The notes beneath the pieces were generated by a model that made no database searches, had not been told where the DNA came from, and saw only the letters and a program-made list of their open reading frames with translations. Below, one piece after another: positions 16,599 through 24,912 of a stretch of 56,825 bases of DNA. How positions within the stretch are numbered: the stretch's first letter is position 1; each line of letters starts with the position of its first letter. The position numbers and the translations under genes are program-made. Source of the DNA: Prevotella sp. (GTDB lineage Bacteria; Bacteroidota; Bacteroidia; Bacteroidales; Bacteroidaceae); contig JAFPME010000042.1 in the NCBI GenBank assembly GCA_017402445.1, forward strand, positions 1 through 56,825. The letters run 5' to 3'.

Positions 16599-17600
16599 GT
16601 GCAGGGACTCGTCATCAAGAACACCGGCTCGTGGTACACCGTGCGGACCGACGACGGGCGCACCGTGCCTTGCAAGGTGAAAGGCAACTTCCGCGTCAGG
16701 CAGACGGCCATACGCGCCACCAACCCCGTCGCCGTGGGCGACCGTGTCACCATCGACGTGCCCGACAGCGCGCGTGAAGGGGCACCGGCCTTCATCACCG
16801 ACATTGCCGACCGCCGTAACTACATCATACGCAAGTCGGCAAACCTGTCACGCCAGAGCCACATCCTCGCTGCCAACGTGGACCAGGCGGCACTCGTCGT
16901 CACCGTGGACTACCCGCAGACCAGCACCACCTTCATCGACCGCTTCCTCGCGTCGGCCGAAGCCTATAGCGTGCCGGTGGTGATGCTCTTCAACAAGACC
17001 GACCTGCTCGGGCCCGCTGGGCGCCAGATGCAGGACGAATGGATGCGGCTCTACGGCGACATCGGGTACAACTGTCTGGCCATCTCGGCCGAGACGGGCT
17101 ACGGTCTGGACCGCCTGCGGCCGCTGCTCCGCGGGCGCATCACCCTCTTCAGCGGCAACAGCGGGGTGGGGAAGAGCACGCTGCTGAACAAACTCGTGCC
17201 GGGGCTGCAGCTGCGCACGGCCGCCATCAGCGAGGCGCACAACACGGGCATGCACACCACCACGTTCTCCGAAATGATTCCATACGCCGACGGCGCAGGG
17301 GAAGGGCGCGGACAAGGCGACGACCATGCGGCGGAAAGTGCACCGTCGTGGCTCATCGATACGCCGGGCATCAAGGGCTTCGGCACCTTCGACATGGAGC
17401 CCGAGGAAATCTGCGGCTACTTCAGGGACATCTTCCGCTTGTCCGACGGTTGCCGGTTCTCCAATTGTACGCATACACATGAGCCGGGCTGCGCCGTACT
17501 GGCGGCACTCGAAGCTGGGAAGCTGGCCCCGACGCGCTACGAAAGCTATCTCAGCATGCTCAATGACAAAGAAGAAAGCAAGTACCGTGAAGCGTTTTAA
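16599..17600 (+). CDS. rsgA: Ribosome small-subunit-dependent GTPase A
   Basis: Late-acting 30S assembly GTPase. The 333-residue protein starts with GTG (16599) only 4 bp after frr; [20 protein letters not shown] is the typical N-terminus. It has an OB domain (1-80), a circularly permuted GTPase domain with G4 FNKTDLL, G1 [12 protein letters not shown] and G3 DTPGIKG, and a C-terminal zinc site ([16 protein letters not shown]). Between switch I and G3 there is an insert rich in Gly/Glu/Ala ([20 protein letters not shown]-like) that looks lineage-specific. Confidence 0.95.
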   Translation: MQGLVIKNTGSWYTVRTDDGRTVPCKVKGNFRVRQTAIRATNPVAVGDRVTIDVPDSAREGAPAFITDIADRRNYIIRKSANLSRQSHILAANVDQAALVVTVDYPQTSTTFIDRFLASAEAYSVPVVMLFNKTDLLGPAGRQMQDEWMRLYGDIGYNCLAISAETGYGLDRLRPLLRGRITLFSGNSGVGKSTLLNKLVPGLQLRTAAISEAHNTGMHTTTFSEMIPYADGAGEGRGQGDDHAAESAPSWLIDTPGIKGFGTFDMEPEEICGYFRDIFRLSDGCRFSNCTHTHEPGCAVLAALEAGKLAPTRYESYLSMLNDKEESKYREAF

Positions 17601-17676
17601 AAGATAAAACGAAGTGTTTTATGGCGTGTTAATCATTTTTAACAATGACTGTATCGTAAAAATGGATAAAAAAACA

Positions 17677-17684
17677 TACCTTTG
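17677..17684 (+). promoter_or_regulatory. -7 promoter box for the dockerin-like gene
   Basis: TACCTTTG, 57 bp before the ATG at 17741. Confidence 0.7.
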
Positions 17685-17740
17685 CGCAAGAAACTACGTG
17701 ACTTCCCTAAAATTAGATTAACGTTAATATTATAAGGAAT

Positions 17741-18667
17741 ATGAAGAAAGGATTTTTTAAGTTAGCCCTTGTTTCGGCAATGGCTTTTGTCTGTGCAACG
17801 GCTGACGCGCAGGCACAGGCTCCGCAATGGGCACAAGAGCAGGCAACCGTACAGCAGATTGGTCCTGGAATGACTGTTGGTGCCAAGGGATGGGACGGTA
17901 ATAATGAAATTCTATACCAAATCGTCGCCGTGAATCCCGAGTTTGAATTAGTGCAGGAAGAGTTCGGAGAGACAACAAAATCGTTCGACTATGAGGTGAA
18001 GGTGATCGGCGTGAGCCCTGCATTTGCGTCCAAGACGGGCGATGCTGCAGCCATCAATATCTTGTTCGAAGATCAAATCAAGACCACTACTGTAAAGATT
18101 ACTTCTATAGAAAAGATTGAGTGCCTCGACTTAATGAAGATGAAGCCTACTACCGATGCCCTGACAAACATCACCAAGCTTACCGTCGGTTATAGCAAAA
18201 GAGCTAATCAGCCCGAATACAATCAGTGCAAAGCTGGTATCACCTCCATTGCTGATGGAGCTCTTACTGGGCTGACGGGACTCACGGATATCGTTACTTA
18301 TAACACTGAGCCTATTACTGTTTCTGAAACATCTTTTCCTGAAGATGCATTCGCCAATATCAAGGTAACGGTTCCAAAAGATGCAAAGGGTATCGGAACG
18401 GTAGGAGGAAAGTTTGTTAAGAATGATGTTTGGAGACAATTCGCAAAAGAAAAGAATATTTATGTCAATGGAGCTCTTTCCTTCTTCTGTGATTTCAACT
18501 GTGACAATAGGTTTAACACTACAGACAATAAAAAGCTTGTTGATTACTATAACAGCGATGATGAATACACAGGTAAGGCAAATCTCCTCTCAAGAGACAT
18601 AAACGGAGATGGCAGATTTAATTTAAGCGATGCAAAAAAATTACTTGATTATTATAACGAAGAATAA
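17741..18667 (+). CDS. Secreted protein with C-terminal dockerin-like repeats
   Basis: The 308-residue protein has a signal peptide (MKKGFFKLALVSAMAFVCATADAQA), an unidentified middle part with a short LRR-like stretch (ITSIADGALTGLTGLTDI), and two C-terminal calcium-loop repeats. These are DFNCDNRFNTTDNKKLVDYY (about 251) and DINGDGRFNLSDAKKLLDYY (about 286). The D-x-N-x-D-G/N-x-x-N-x-x-D spacing is that of type I dockerins or EF-hand-like loops. The next gene, 23 bp downstream, looks cohesin-like, which fits a binding pair. The gene is AT-richer than the housekeeping genes around it. The function of the mature N-terminal part is unknown. Confidence 0.7.
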   Translation: MKKGFFKLALVSAMAFVCATADAQAQAPQWAQEQATVQQIGPGMTVGAKGWDGNNEILYQIVAVNPEFELVQEEFGETTKSFDYEVKVIGVSPAFASKTGDAAAINILFEDQIKTTTVKITSIEKIECLDLMKMKPTTDALTNITKLTVGYSKRANQPEYNQCKAGITSIADGALTGLTGLTDIVTYNTEPITVSETSFPEDAFANIKVTVPKDAKGIGTVGGKFVKNDVWRQFAKEKNIYVNGALSFFCDFNCDNRFNTTDNKKLVDYYNSDDEYTGKANLLSRDINGDGRFNLSDAKKLLDYYNEE

Positions 18668-18690
18668 ATAAACCAGAAAAGATTATAATT

Positions 18691-19809
18691 ATGAAAAAAA
18701 TCTATGCATTTTTCGGATTTATAGCCCTATTCGCACTTTTGGGTTCGACAAAGGCTTATTCGATGAATTTTACAGTTGACCCTTTCGAAATTGGTCCGGG
18801 AAAGGTTGTGACAGTAAGATTCATGGTTAGCAACTCTGATCCTAAAACAGACGTTATTGAATTGCACTTTAACTTACCTGAAGGTGTTCATGTAAAGGGT
18901 GTTGATCCGACTTCTACAACAAAACAGACCATAACTGATTATACGTCTGACCTTGAAGTGGGAACAAATGGAAGTGAAAACTTTGATTATAAAAAGGATC
19001 GTAAGAAGGGAGAATATTATACCTATTTTATTGCAGATACGGGCGTCTTTCTCTTTGAAGGAAAAGGAAATGATTCAGAACCTTACTGTTTTCTAGCTTT
19101 TGATGTAGTATGTGACGAAAATGTTACAGCAGGTTCTGGCTCAATCGAATTCACAGATCTTGAAGACGGAACACATTTCGAGAATACAACACAAGAAGTA
19201 ACGTATTATCAATCTGATGATGCAAATTTATTTACAGAAGTATCAGTTACTGTTCACGATAAATTTCCAGCCACTATTTCCGCCAGTGGTTTTTGCACCA
19301 TTTGCCCGACAGTAGGTCTGGATGTTTCTGGTGTTGAGGCTTACATCGTTACAGCCGTGGAAGGCAAGACCGCTACGCTGACTCAGATTCAACAGTTGTC
19401 AGCCAACGAAGGTGCCATCATTAAGGGTGATGCAGGCAAAACCGTGGAGATTCCTCTGCTGAGCACTGCCAAGACCGATGTCAGCGGCAACATGCTGACA
19501 GGCGTGACAGAGTACACACTCATCGACAACACATCTGGTACCATCTTCTTCCTGTCTGAAGGCAAGTTCAAGAAGGCTGCTGCCAGCACTTTCCTGCCCG
19601 CAGGCAAGGCTTATCTGACTGCATCAATCAGCAGCGCAAAGGAATTCGACTTCATCGAGTTCGATCTCCCCGGCGACGAGACTTCTATCCAGGGTGTCAG
19701 CGAGAACGCAGAGCAGAGCAGCGTTCTGTACAACCTGAACGGCATGCGCGTGAGCAAAGCTGAGAAGGGTGTGTACATCCAGAACGGTAAGAAATACGTT
19801 GTGAAATAA
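18691..19809 (+). CDS. Secreted cohesin-like surface protein with GVYI-type C-terminal tail
   Basis: The 372-residue protein has a signal peptide (KIYAFFGFIALFALLGSTKAYS). A beta-rich domain follows (about 24-195) whose start, FTVDPFEIGPGKVVTVRFMV, and LHFNLPEGV resemble cohesin modules. A second beta domain covers about 196-330 (ISASGFCTICPTVGL..), and the C-terminus ends YNLNGMRVSKAEKGVYI..GKKYVVK. That tail recurs in the remnant at 26691 and is known to me from Prevotella surface proteins. The first two-thirds are AT-rich; base composition becomes host-like from about 19300, at the domain boundary. The cohesin call is tentative. Confidence 0.65.
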   Translation: MKKIYAFFGFIALFALLGSTKAYSMNFTVDPFEIGPGKVVTVRFMVSNSDPKTDVIELHFNLPEGVHVKGVDPTSTTKQTITDYTSDLEVGTNGSENFDYKKDRKKGEYYTYFIADTGVFLFEGKGNDSEPYCFLAFDVVCDENVTAGSGSIEFTDLEDGTHFENTTQEVTYYQSDDANLFTEVSVTVHDKFPATISASGFCTICPTVGLDVSGVEAYIVTAVEGKTATLTQIQQLSANEGAIIKGDAGKTVEIPLLSTAKTDVSGNMLTGVTEYTLIDNTSGTIFFLSEGKFKKAAASTFLPAGKAYLTASISSAKEFDFIEFDLPGDETSIQGVSENAEQSSVLYNLNGMRVSKAEKGVYIQNGKKYVVK

Positions 19810-19828
19810 CCTTCTAAACCTGAAAGAC

Positions 19829-19996
19829 ATGAATAAGAAAGAATACATGGCTCCTGTCATGGAGGAAATGGAGCTGGAGATGGAAGCTCTGATGTTTGAA
19901 GTATCTGTAACCGAAGAAGAAGAAGTAACGGGCGATGAGGCCGAATCAAGGCTGCTCGACCTGTGGGTCTTCGACGATGACATTGAAGGACAATAG
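19829..19996 (+). CDS. Small acidic peptide, 55 residues
   Basis: ATG at 19829, stop TAG at 19994. The product starts MNKKEYMAPVMEEMELEME and ends SRLLDLWVFDDDIEGQ. It is highly acidic with no membrane segment. I recall short Prevotellaceae peptides of the form M-K-K-x-Y-x-x-P-x-M-E..E, often with a C-terminal SR..W..DD motif, downstream of surface-protein genes; their function is unknown to me. It lies 19 bp after the cohesin-like gene and before a terminator, so it is in that operon. Confidence 0.65.
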   Translation: MNKKEYMAPVMEEMELEMEALMFEVSVTEEEEVTGDEAESRLLDLWVFDDDIEGQ

Positions 19997-20024
19997 TTTT
20001 TTCAATTACATATTTGCATGTTGG

Positions 20025-20057
20025 GTGGGTGCGGATTCGTCTGTACCCACTTTTTTT
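20025..20057 (+). terminator. Intrinsic terminator
   Basis: GTGGGT / ACCCAC stem with a 14-nt loop followed by seven T. It ends the dockerin/cohesin/peptide operon. Confidence 0.7.
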
Positions 20058-20123
20058 ATGAGTCGTTCGCTGAGCAATCCACTGGTTTCGCTGAACTTTT
20101 TTGCTGTGTTTGTCGGCTTGTGC

Positions 20124-20131
20124 TACCTTTG
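20124..20131 (+). promoter_or_regulatory. -7 promoter box for the lipoprotein gene
   Basis: TACCTTTG, 94 bp before the ATG at 20226. Confidence 0.7.
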
Positions 20132-20225
20132 CACTTGTCATCGGGGACGCGCGTTGCGTCGCCGTAGCCCCCGACCTCAACAACAGGAATTCGTTAAACA
20201 TCAACATAAAGAAAGGGAAAACAGC

Positions 20226-22061
20226 ATGAAGAAGTGGATATATGCAGCCACCATGGCCGCGACCATCGCGACAACAGCCTGCTCGACGGATGATCCGTGG
20301 AGCGATTTGACACAGTACGACAACAGCATGCAGCCCTCAGCAGGCCCAAGCACAAACGGCAGCGGCACGGCAGCGGCTGGAACAGCGCTGACCAGCATCC
20401 TCGGCACGTTCGACGTGACGCTGAACGACGCCGCGCTGACCGAAACGGAGACACTGCCCGGCACGGACGACGCCTACTACGAGGACTACGTGGAGACCTA
20501 TTCGCCCACGGCGACTGTCCGCATCCACTACGACGGCACGCAGGCCATGGTGGACGGCGCGGTGGACGGTGTGACAGTGACAACGGAAGGTGCCCACGTG
20601 ACGGTGCGCTCCGAGTCGAAGGGCCTGACCTACGAGCTGAGCGGCACGACTACGGACGGCTCGCTGAAGGTGTACAGCGAGAAGAAATTCGCACTCGTCC
20701 TGAACGGTGTCAGCATCAGCAACCCCTCGGGCGCGGCCATCAACAATCAGGGAAAGCGCATGTACGTGGTGCTGGCCGACGGCACAACGAATACACTGAG
20801 CGACGGGGCCACGTACACCATGACGGAGAACGAGGACCAGAAAGGGACACTCTTCAGCGAGGGTAAACTGGCATTCAGTGGCAGCGGCAGCCTCGTGGTG
20901 ACGGCGCAGGGCAAGAACGGCATCGTGAGCGATGACTATGTGCTCATCCGTCCGAACACAAACATCAGCGTGAAAGCAACAGCCTCGAACGGCATCAAGA
21001 CGAACGACGGCATCGTGATACGCGGCGGCGTGGTGAACATCGAGACAACGGCAGCCGCCTCGAAAGGTCTGAAGACCGACGGCTGCCTGCTCGTGGAGGG
21101 CGGCCGCACCACCATCATCACCAAGGGCGGTACGGAATACGACACGGACGACCGTGAATACAAGGGCTGTGTTTGCGTGAAGGCAGACAGTACCATCACC
21201 ATCCGCGGCGGCGAGCTGTACGTGAAGAGCACGGGTGGCGGCGGCAAAGGCATCAGCGGAGACCAGCAGCTCTGCATAGAGGGCGGAACGGTGCGCGCCA
21301 TCGCTTCCGGTGCGAACAGTAACGACGTGTCGGCGAAGGCCATCAAGGTGGACGGCGACCTGACGGTGGCAGGCGGTGACGTGATGGCACGCGCTTCGTC
21401 GCACGAAGCCATCGAGACAAAGGGTCGTCTGACGATGACTGCCGGCAGCGTGGCCGCTTGCAGCAGCGACGACGCGGTGAACTCGGCGAAGGAAATGACC
21501 ATCGACGGCGGCTATCTCTTTGCCTACTCGACGGGCAACGACGGCATCGACGCGAACGGAAACCTCACGGTGAACGGCGGACTGGTGATCGGTTGCGGTG
21601 CAATGTCGCCCGAGGAGGGCATCGATGCGGCCGAGGGAAAGACGCTGGCCTTCAACGGCGGCACGGTGATCGGACTGGGCGGCGGTGCTGAAACGACGAG
21701 CGGCACGCAGCAGAAGGCGGCCGTCAGCGGCGTGAGCGTCGCCAGCGGGCAGTATTTGGTGGTCAGCGACGGCAGCGGTAAGACGCTCTTCGCCTTCCAG
21801 TCGCCCCGCACCTACAGCGGAGCCACACTGCAGGTGAGCACGCCGGAGCTGAAGTCGGGCGTCAGCTATACGCTGAGCACGACCACGACGGCCACGGGCA
21901 ACGATGACTTCTACGGCTTTCTGACCTCCGCCACGACGGGCGAGCTGACAAAGATGACCACCTTCACCACCTCGACAACCACCACCGGCGGCATGGGAGG
22001 CGCCGGCGGCGGGTTTCCCGGCGGGTCTGGCGGCGGTGGCGGCCGTCCTGGCGGCTGGTAA
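20226..22061 (+). CDS. Carbohydrate-binding (DUF4353/Cthe_2159-like) lipoprotein with Gly-rich tail
   Basis: The 611-residue protein has a lipoprotein signal (MKKWIYAATMAATIATTACS; Cys is the likely lipid site). The body is built of many short repeats such as GSGSLVVTAQGKNGIVSDDYVLI and ASKGLKTDGCLLVEGG, which suggest a right-handed beta-helix. This is the pattern of the Cthe_2159-like carbohydrate-binding family, known to bind cellulose or acidic sugars with calcium. The last ~20 residues are Gly/Pro-rich (GGAGGGFPGGSGGGGGRPGG). The start was chosen at the lipoprotein signal, not at an upstream in-frame codon. A LytS/LytTR pair follows, so its surface state may be monitored or regulated by that pair. 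Confidence 0.8.
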   Translation: MKKWIYAATMAATIATTACSTDDPWSDLTQYDNSMQPSAGPSTNGSGTAAAGTALTSILGTFDVTLNDAALTETETLPGTDDAYYEDYVETYSPTATVRIHYDGTQAMVDGAVDGVTVTTEGAHVTVRSESKGLTYELSGTTTDGSLKVYSEKKFALVLNGVSISNPSGAAINNQGKRMYVVLADGTTNTLSDGATYTMTENEDQKGTLFSEGKLAFSGSGSLVVTAQGKNGIVSDDYVLIRPNTNISVKATASNGIKTNDGIVIRGGVVNIETTAAASKGLKTDGCLLVEGGRTTIITKGGTEYDTDDREYKGCVCVKADSTITIRGGELYVKSTGGGGKGISGDQQLCIEGGTVRAIASGANSNDVSAKAIKVDGDLTVAGGDVMARASSHEAIETKGRLTMTAGSVAACSSDDAVNSAKEMTIDGGYLFAYSTGNDGIDANGNLTVNGGLVIGCGAMSPEEGIDAAEGKTLAFNGGTVIGLGGGAETTSGTQQKAAVSGVSVASGQYLVVSDGSGKTLFAFQSPRTYSGATLQVSTPELKSGVSYTLSTTTTATGNDDFYGFLTSATTGELTKMTTFTTSTTTTGGMGGAGGGFPGGSGGGGGRPGGW

Positions 22062-22113
22062 CGGCTTGTTCGTGTGGCTGAACGGCCTCCGTCGCCGTCG
22101 GCAGCGCGAGCGT

Positions 22114-22131
22114 GCGGAGTGTTTTCTCCGC
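22114..22131 (+). terminator. Hairpin after the lipoprotein gene
   Basis: GCGGAG-tgtttt-CTCCGC perfect 6-bp stem in a larger imperfect hairpin (about 22072-22141). No T-run, so termination is uncertain. Confidence 0.35.
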
Positions 22132-22224
22132 CGTGTTGCCACGTGTCTGGAACCATGACAGCTGCACTTTGTGTCGGACAACTATAATAAAAACCTCGGA
22201 ACAGCGTTATTCTAAATAAGAACC

Positions 22225-23508
22225 ATGACCTTGAAAAGTTCTGAAAAAAAAGAGAATCTGGTTTACCTGCTGCTATGGGCGCTGCTGTTCATAGCACCCG
22301 TGGTGGCTATCTATGTGCACACACAGTCGGTGGAACCGAGCGAAGAGTTTCCATGGCACGACGTGATGCGCGTGTGGAGACTGAACCTTGTCTTCTTCGT
22401 CGTGTTCGTCGTGCACAACTTCTTCATTGCGCCGCTGCTCATCTACAAGCATCGGAAGACGCTCTACGTGGGGGCGGTTGCGCTGCTGCTCTCGGCCTTC
22501 GTGCTCTGGCAGTGCCAAAGCGGTCCCGCACGGCCGCTTTTCAGCGACCCGAATGCTCCCTATGTGCACAACGAGTGGAAACATGAACCGCCACATGAGG
22601 GCCGTGCGGCCGACTCGGCCTTCATGACATCAGCGGAAAAGGATTCCATGGAGCCCTTCAGGGAGCCTCCGGAGGCAGGCAGGCCACCGGGTGAGCCACC
22701 GTTCGGCGGGCCTGATGGGCACGGAGAGGTGGGTCCCGGCGACCCACACCACCATGACAGTCCGCCTCCTATGATGCAGATGGAGCGTGTGTTCTCCATT
22801 GTCGTGCTCTTCCTGATGTTAGGCATGAACCTCGGCGTGAAGTATTTCTTCAAGTCGGAGGAAGACAACAAGCAGATGGAGGAGCTGGAACGGAAGAACC
22901 TGGAGCAGCAGCTGGCCTATCTGAAGTACCAGATCAACCCGCACTTCTTCATGAACACGCTGAACAACATCCATGCGCTGGTGGACATCGATCCGGCAAA
23001 GGCGCAGGAGACCATCGTCATCTTGTCGAAAATCATGCGGCACGTGCTCTACGAGGGCGACCGCAGCCTCATTCCGATGAAGCACGAGGTGGACTTTCTG
23101 GACAACTACGTGAAGCTGATGCGCATCCGCTGCGCCGACCAGGTGCGCATCGACATGGACGTGCAGCGCAATCTGCCCGATGCCGGCATTCCGCCGCTGC
23201 TGCTCATCACGTTCGTTGAGAACGCCTTCAAGCACGGCATCAGCTACGAGCAGGACTCGTTCATCAGCGTCAAGCTGAGCGTAATGGAGGAACGGCTGAA
23301 GTTCGTGTGCCGAAACAGCAAGGTGAAGCGCGACGAGAGCCTCGGCGGCACAGGTGAGAAGAAGAGTGGGGGAGTAGGTTTGACAAACGTTAAGAAAAGA
23401 TTGGAGCTGATATATGGTAACAGTTATACTTTAGATATCGAGGACGGCGAGGCAGCCTACGAAGTGTTGCTGCTGCTGCCGCTGCTCAAGGATGAGAAGA
23501 AAACGTAA
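22225..23508 (+). CDS. LytS-type sensor histidine kinase
   Basis: The 427-residue protein has three N-terminal membrane segments (about 10-32, 52-75, 80-97). A Pro/Gly/His-rich loop of about 85 residues (with PHHHDSPPPMMQM) leads to a fourth membrane segment (VFSIVVLFLMLGMNLGV). The kinase core carries the His_kinase box YLKYQINPHFFMNTLNNIHA (phospho-His in NPHFF, about 249) and an ATPase N-box FVENAFKHGIS. The topology places the Pro/His-rich loop outside the cytoplasm. A response regulator gene begins 12 bp downstream. The stimulus is unknown. Confidence 0.9.
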   Translation: MTLKSSEKKENLVYLLLWALLFIAPVVAIYVHTQSVEPSEEFPWHDVMRVWRLNLVFFVVFVVHNFFIAPLLIYKHRKTLYVGAVALLLSAFVLWQCQSGPARPLFSDPNAPYVHNEWKHEPPHEGRAADSAFMTSAEKDSMEPFREPPEAGRPPGEPPFGGPDGHGEVGPGDPHHHDSPPPMMQMERVFSIVVLFLMLGMNLGVKYFFKSEEDNKQMEELERKNLEQQLAYLKYQINPHFFMNTLNNIHALVDIDPAKAQETIVILSKIMRHVLYEGDRSLIPMKHEVDFLDNYVKLMRIRCADQVRIDMDVQRNLPDAGIPPLLLITFVENAFKHGISYEQDSFISVKLSVMEERLKFVCRNSKVKRDESLGGTGEKKSGGVGLTNVKKRLELIYGNSYTLDIEDGEAAYEVLLLLPLLKDEKKT

Positions 23509-23520
23509 AAAAGGAAGCTG

Positions 23521-24300
23521 ATGATAAAAGTATTGGCAATCGATGACGAACCGTTGGCACTGCAACAGCTGGCATCGTACATCGGGAAAATGCCGTATCT
23601 GGAACTGGTGAAGACGTGTCGCAGTGCTGCCGATGCGCTCCGGGTGATGGAAGAAGAGGTGATCGACGCCATTTTCGTGGACATCAACATGCCCGACCTG
23701 AACGGCATGGAGTTCGTGAAGTCGCTGCGGGTGCCACCCTTGGTGGTGTTCACCACGGCTTACTCGGAATATGCGGTGGAGGGTTTCCGCGTGGATGCGG
23801 TGGACTACCTGCTGAAACCATTCGGCCTGCAGGACTTCCAGCATGCGGCGGAGCGAGTGAAGGAACGCTACGAGGCGAAGCACCGTACGTGGACCGAAGA
23901 CCGCCCTGCCAGCGGTGATGAACTGATGGGCCCTGCAGCTGCTGAGCTGTCGGCCGGCGAGACGGACGAGGACGCACTGTTCCTGAAGACAGACTACAAG
24001 ACGGTGCGCATCTCGATGAGCGACATCCGCTACGTTGAGGCGATGAGCGAGTACCTGAAAATCTACTTGGAAGGCCAGACAAAACCGTTGGTGGTTCTGC
24101 TGAGCATGAAGAAACTGGAGGAACGGCTTCCGTCGCAGGTGTTCATGCGCATTCACCGTTCGTACATCATCAACCTGACGAAGATCCGTGAGGTGAACAA
24201 GAACCGTGTCATCATGGACGCGGACACCTATCTGCCCGTCGGCGACAACTACAAGGATGCGTTCCAGAGCTATCTCGGCTCGAAGTTCCTCGGAAAGTGA
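23521..24300 (+). CDS. LytTR-family response regulator
   Basis: The 259-residue protein has an N-terminal receiver domain (KVLAIDDEPLALQQL; phosphorylatable Asp in VDINMPDLNGM at about 59; conserved Lys in YLLKPFG) and a C-terminal LytTR DNA-binding domain (about 160-257: IRYVEAMSEYLKIYLEG..FMRIHRSYIINLTKI). It is the partner of the adjacent LytS-type kinase. Target genes cannot be read from sequence; the neighbouring lipoprotein gene is a candidate. Confidence 0.93.
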   Translation: MIKVLAIDDEPLALQQLASYIGKMPYLELVKTCRSAADALRVMEEEVIDAIFVDINMPDLNGMEFVKSLRVPPLVVFTTAYSEYAVEGFRVDAVDYLLKPFGLQDFQHAAERVKERYEAKHRTWTEDRPASGDELMGPAAAELSAGETDEDALFLKTDYKTVRISMSDIRYVEAMSEYLKIYLEGQTKPLVVLLSMKKLEERLPSQVFMRIHRSYIINLTKIREVNKNRVIMDADTYLPVGDNYKDAFQSYLGSKFLGK

Positions 24301-24335
24301 GGCTGACGGAGCGCGTGCGCCTTGTGCGATCTTGA

Positions 24336-24518
24336 CTATCTGCGGAGGATAAGCAGGACGATGGTGGAGGAGAAAAATGCTATGGTGAGAACGATTCCGA
24401 CGTATATCCTCATGCTGATGGTTTGCCTGAAGTAGAGCATGGTGAGTATCACCAAGAGCATGGTTTCGAATGCTGTAAGCAGGAGGATGGCTTTCTTCTT
24501 GTTGCTGTTCATGTACAT
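24336..24518 (-). CDS. Small two-helix membrane protein
   Basis: The 60-residue product has a basic N-terminus (MNSNKKK) and two hydrophobic segments (AILLLTAFETMLLVILTMLYF and IYVGIVLTIAFFSSTIVLLIL). It starts 6 bp after the upstream RHH gene on the same strand, which supports a real gene. The start could be the Met at 24518 or 24512. Function unknown. Confidence 0.6.
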   Translation of the reverse strand: MYMNSNKKKAILLLTAFETMLLVILTMLYFRQTISMRIYVGIVLTIAFFSSTIVLLILRR

Positions 24519-24524
24519 TGGGGT

Positions 24525-24731
24525 TTAAAGAGTTGTGTCGTCTTGGGGCGCGCTCTGCGCAGGGCGCTTCTTGGGCAGCCTCCCAGCTTTGCGCAGCGCT
24601 TCTGTGATGATCCATTGCAACTGACCGTTTGTGCTGCGGAACTCGTCGGCAGCCCATGCTTCAATTGCGCTCATCGTTTCGTTGTCAACGCGGAGAATGA
24701 AACTTTTTGATTTGTTTTTTTCTTTTGGCAT
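24525..24731 (-). CDS. Ribbon-helix-helix (Arc-like) DNA-binding protein
   Basis: The 68-residue protein has a central RHH segment: SFILRVDNETMSAIEAWA, then a second helix QLQWIITEALRKAG, with a basic/Pro-rich tail. Arc-like RHH proteins bind DNA as dimers. In Bacteroidetes I recall this small protein beside SPFH-domain genes, as here. It may autoregulate the operon; the 180-bp spacer to the SPFH gene carries inverted TTAACTCTTAA repeats. Confidence 0.75.
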   Translation of the reverse strand: MPKEKNKSKSFILRVDNETMSAIEAWAADEFRSTNGQLQWIITEALRKAGRLPKKRPAQSAPQDDTTL

Positions 24732-24740
24732 AGGCTTTGA

Positions 24741-24900
24741 AGTTAAGAGCCAGCTTTGAATGAAGAGTTAAGAATTAAGAGTCAGGAATATGCTTCCCCT
24801 GCGTATCTGTTATTGTGGCGAGGCTGCTTCGTTCTTTCCTCTTCATTCTTATTTCTTCATTCACTTCTTGACTCTTAACTCTTAACTCTTAATTCTTGTC
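24741..24900. repeat. Inverted TTAAGAGTTAAG repeats between SPFH and RHH genes
   Basis: AGTTAAGAATTAAGAGTCA (24766-24784) and TGACTCTTAACTCTTAACT (24869-24887) are near inverted copies that could fold into a long hairpin in the mRNA. The same motif family flanks the repeats at 13430 and 13750. Confidence 0.7.
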
Positions 24901-24912
24901 ACTTAATAACTC

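Noticed and set aside
20337-22181. A 614-codon open frame antisense to the carbohydrate-binding lipoprotein
   Set aside because: It is Arg/Ala/His-rich, typical of reverse frames in GC-rich genes, and the sense strand has a clear lipoprotein signal and repeats.
23431-24657. A 408-codon open frame antisense to the LytTR regulator
   Set aside because: Sense strand encodes a complete response regulator; the antisense product is a compositional shadow.
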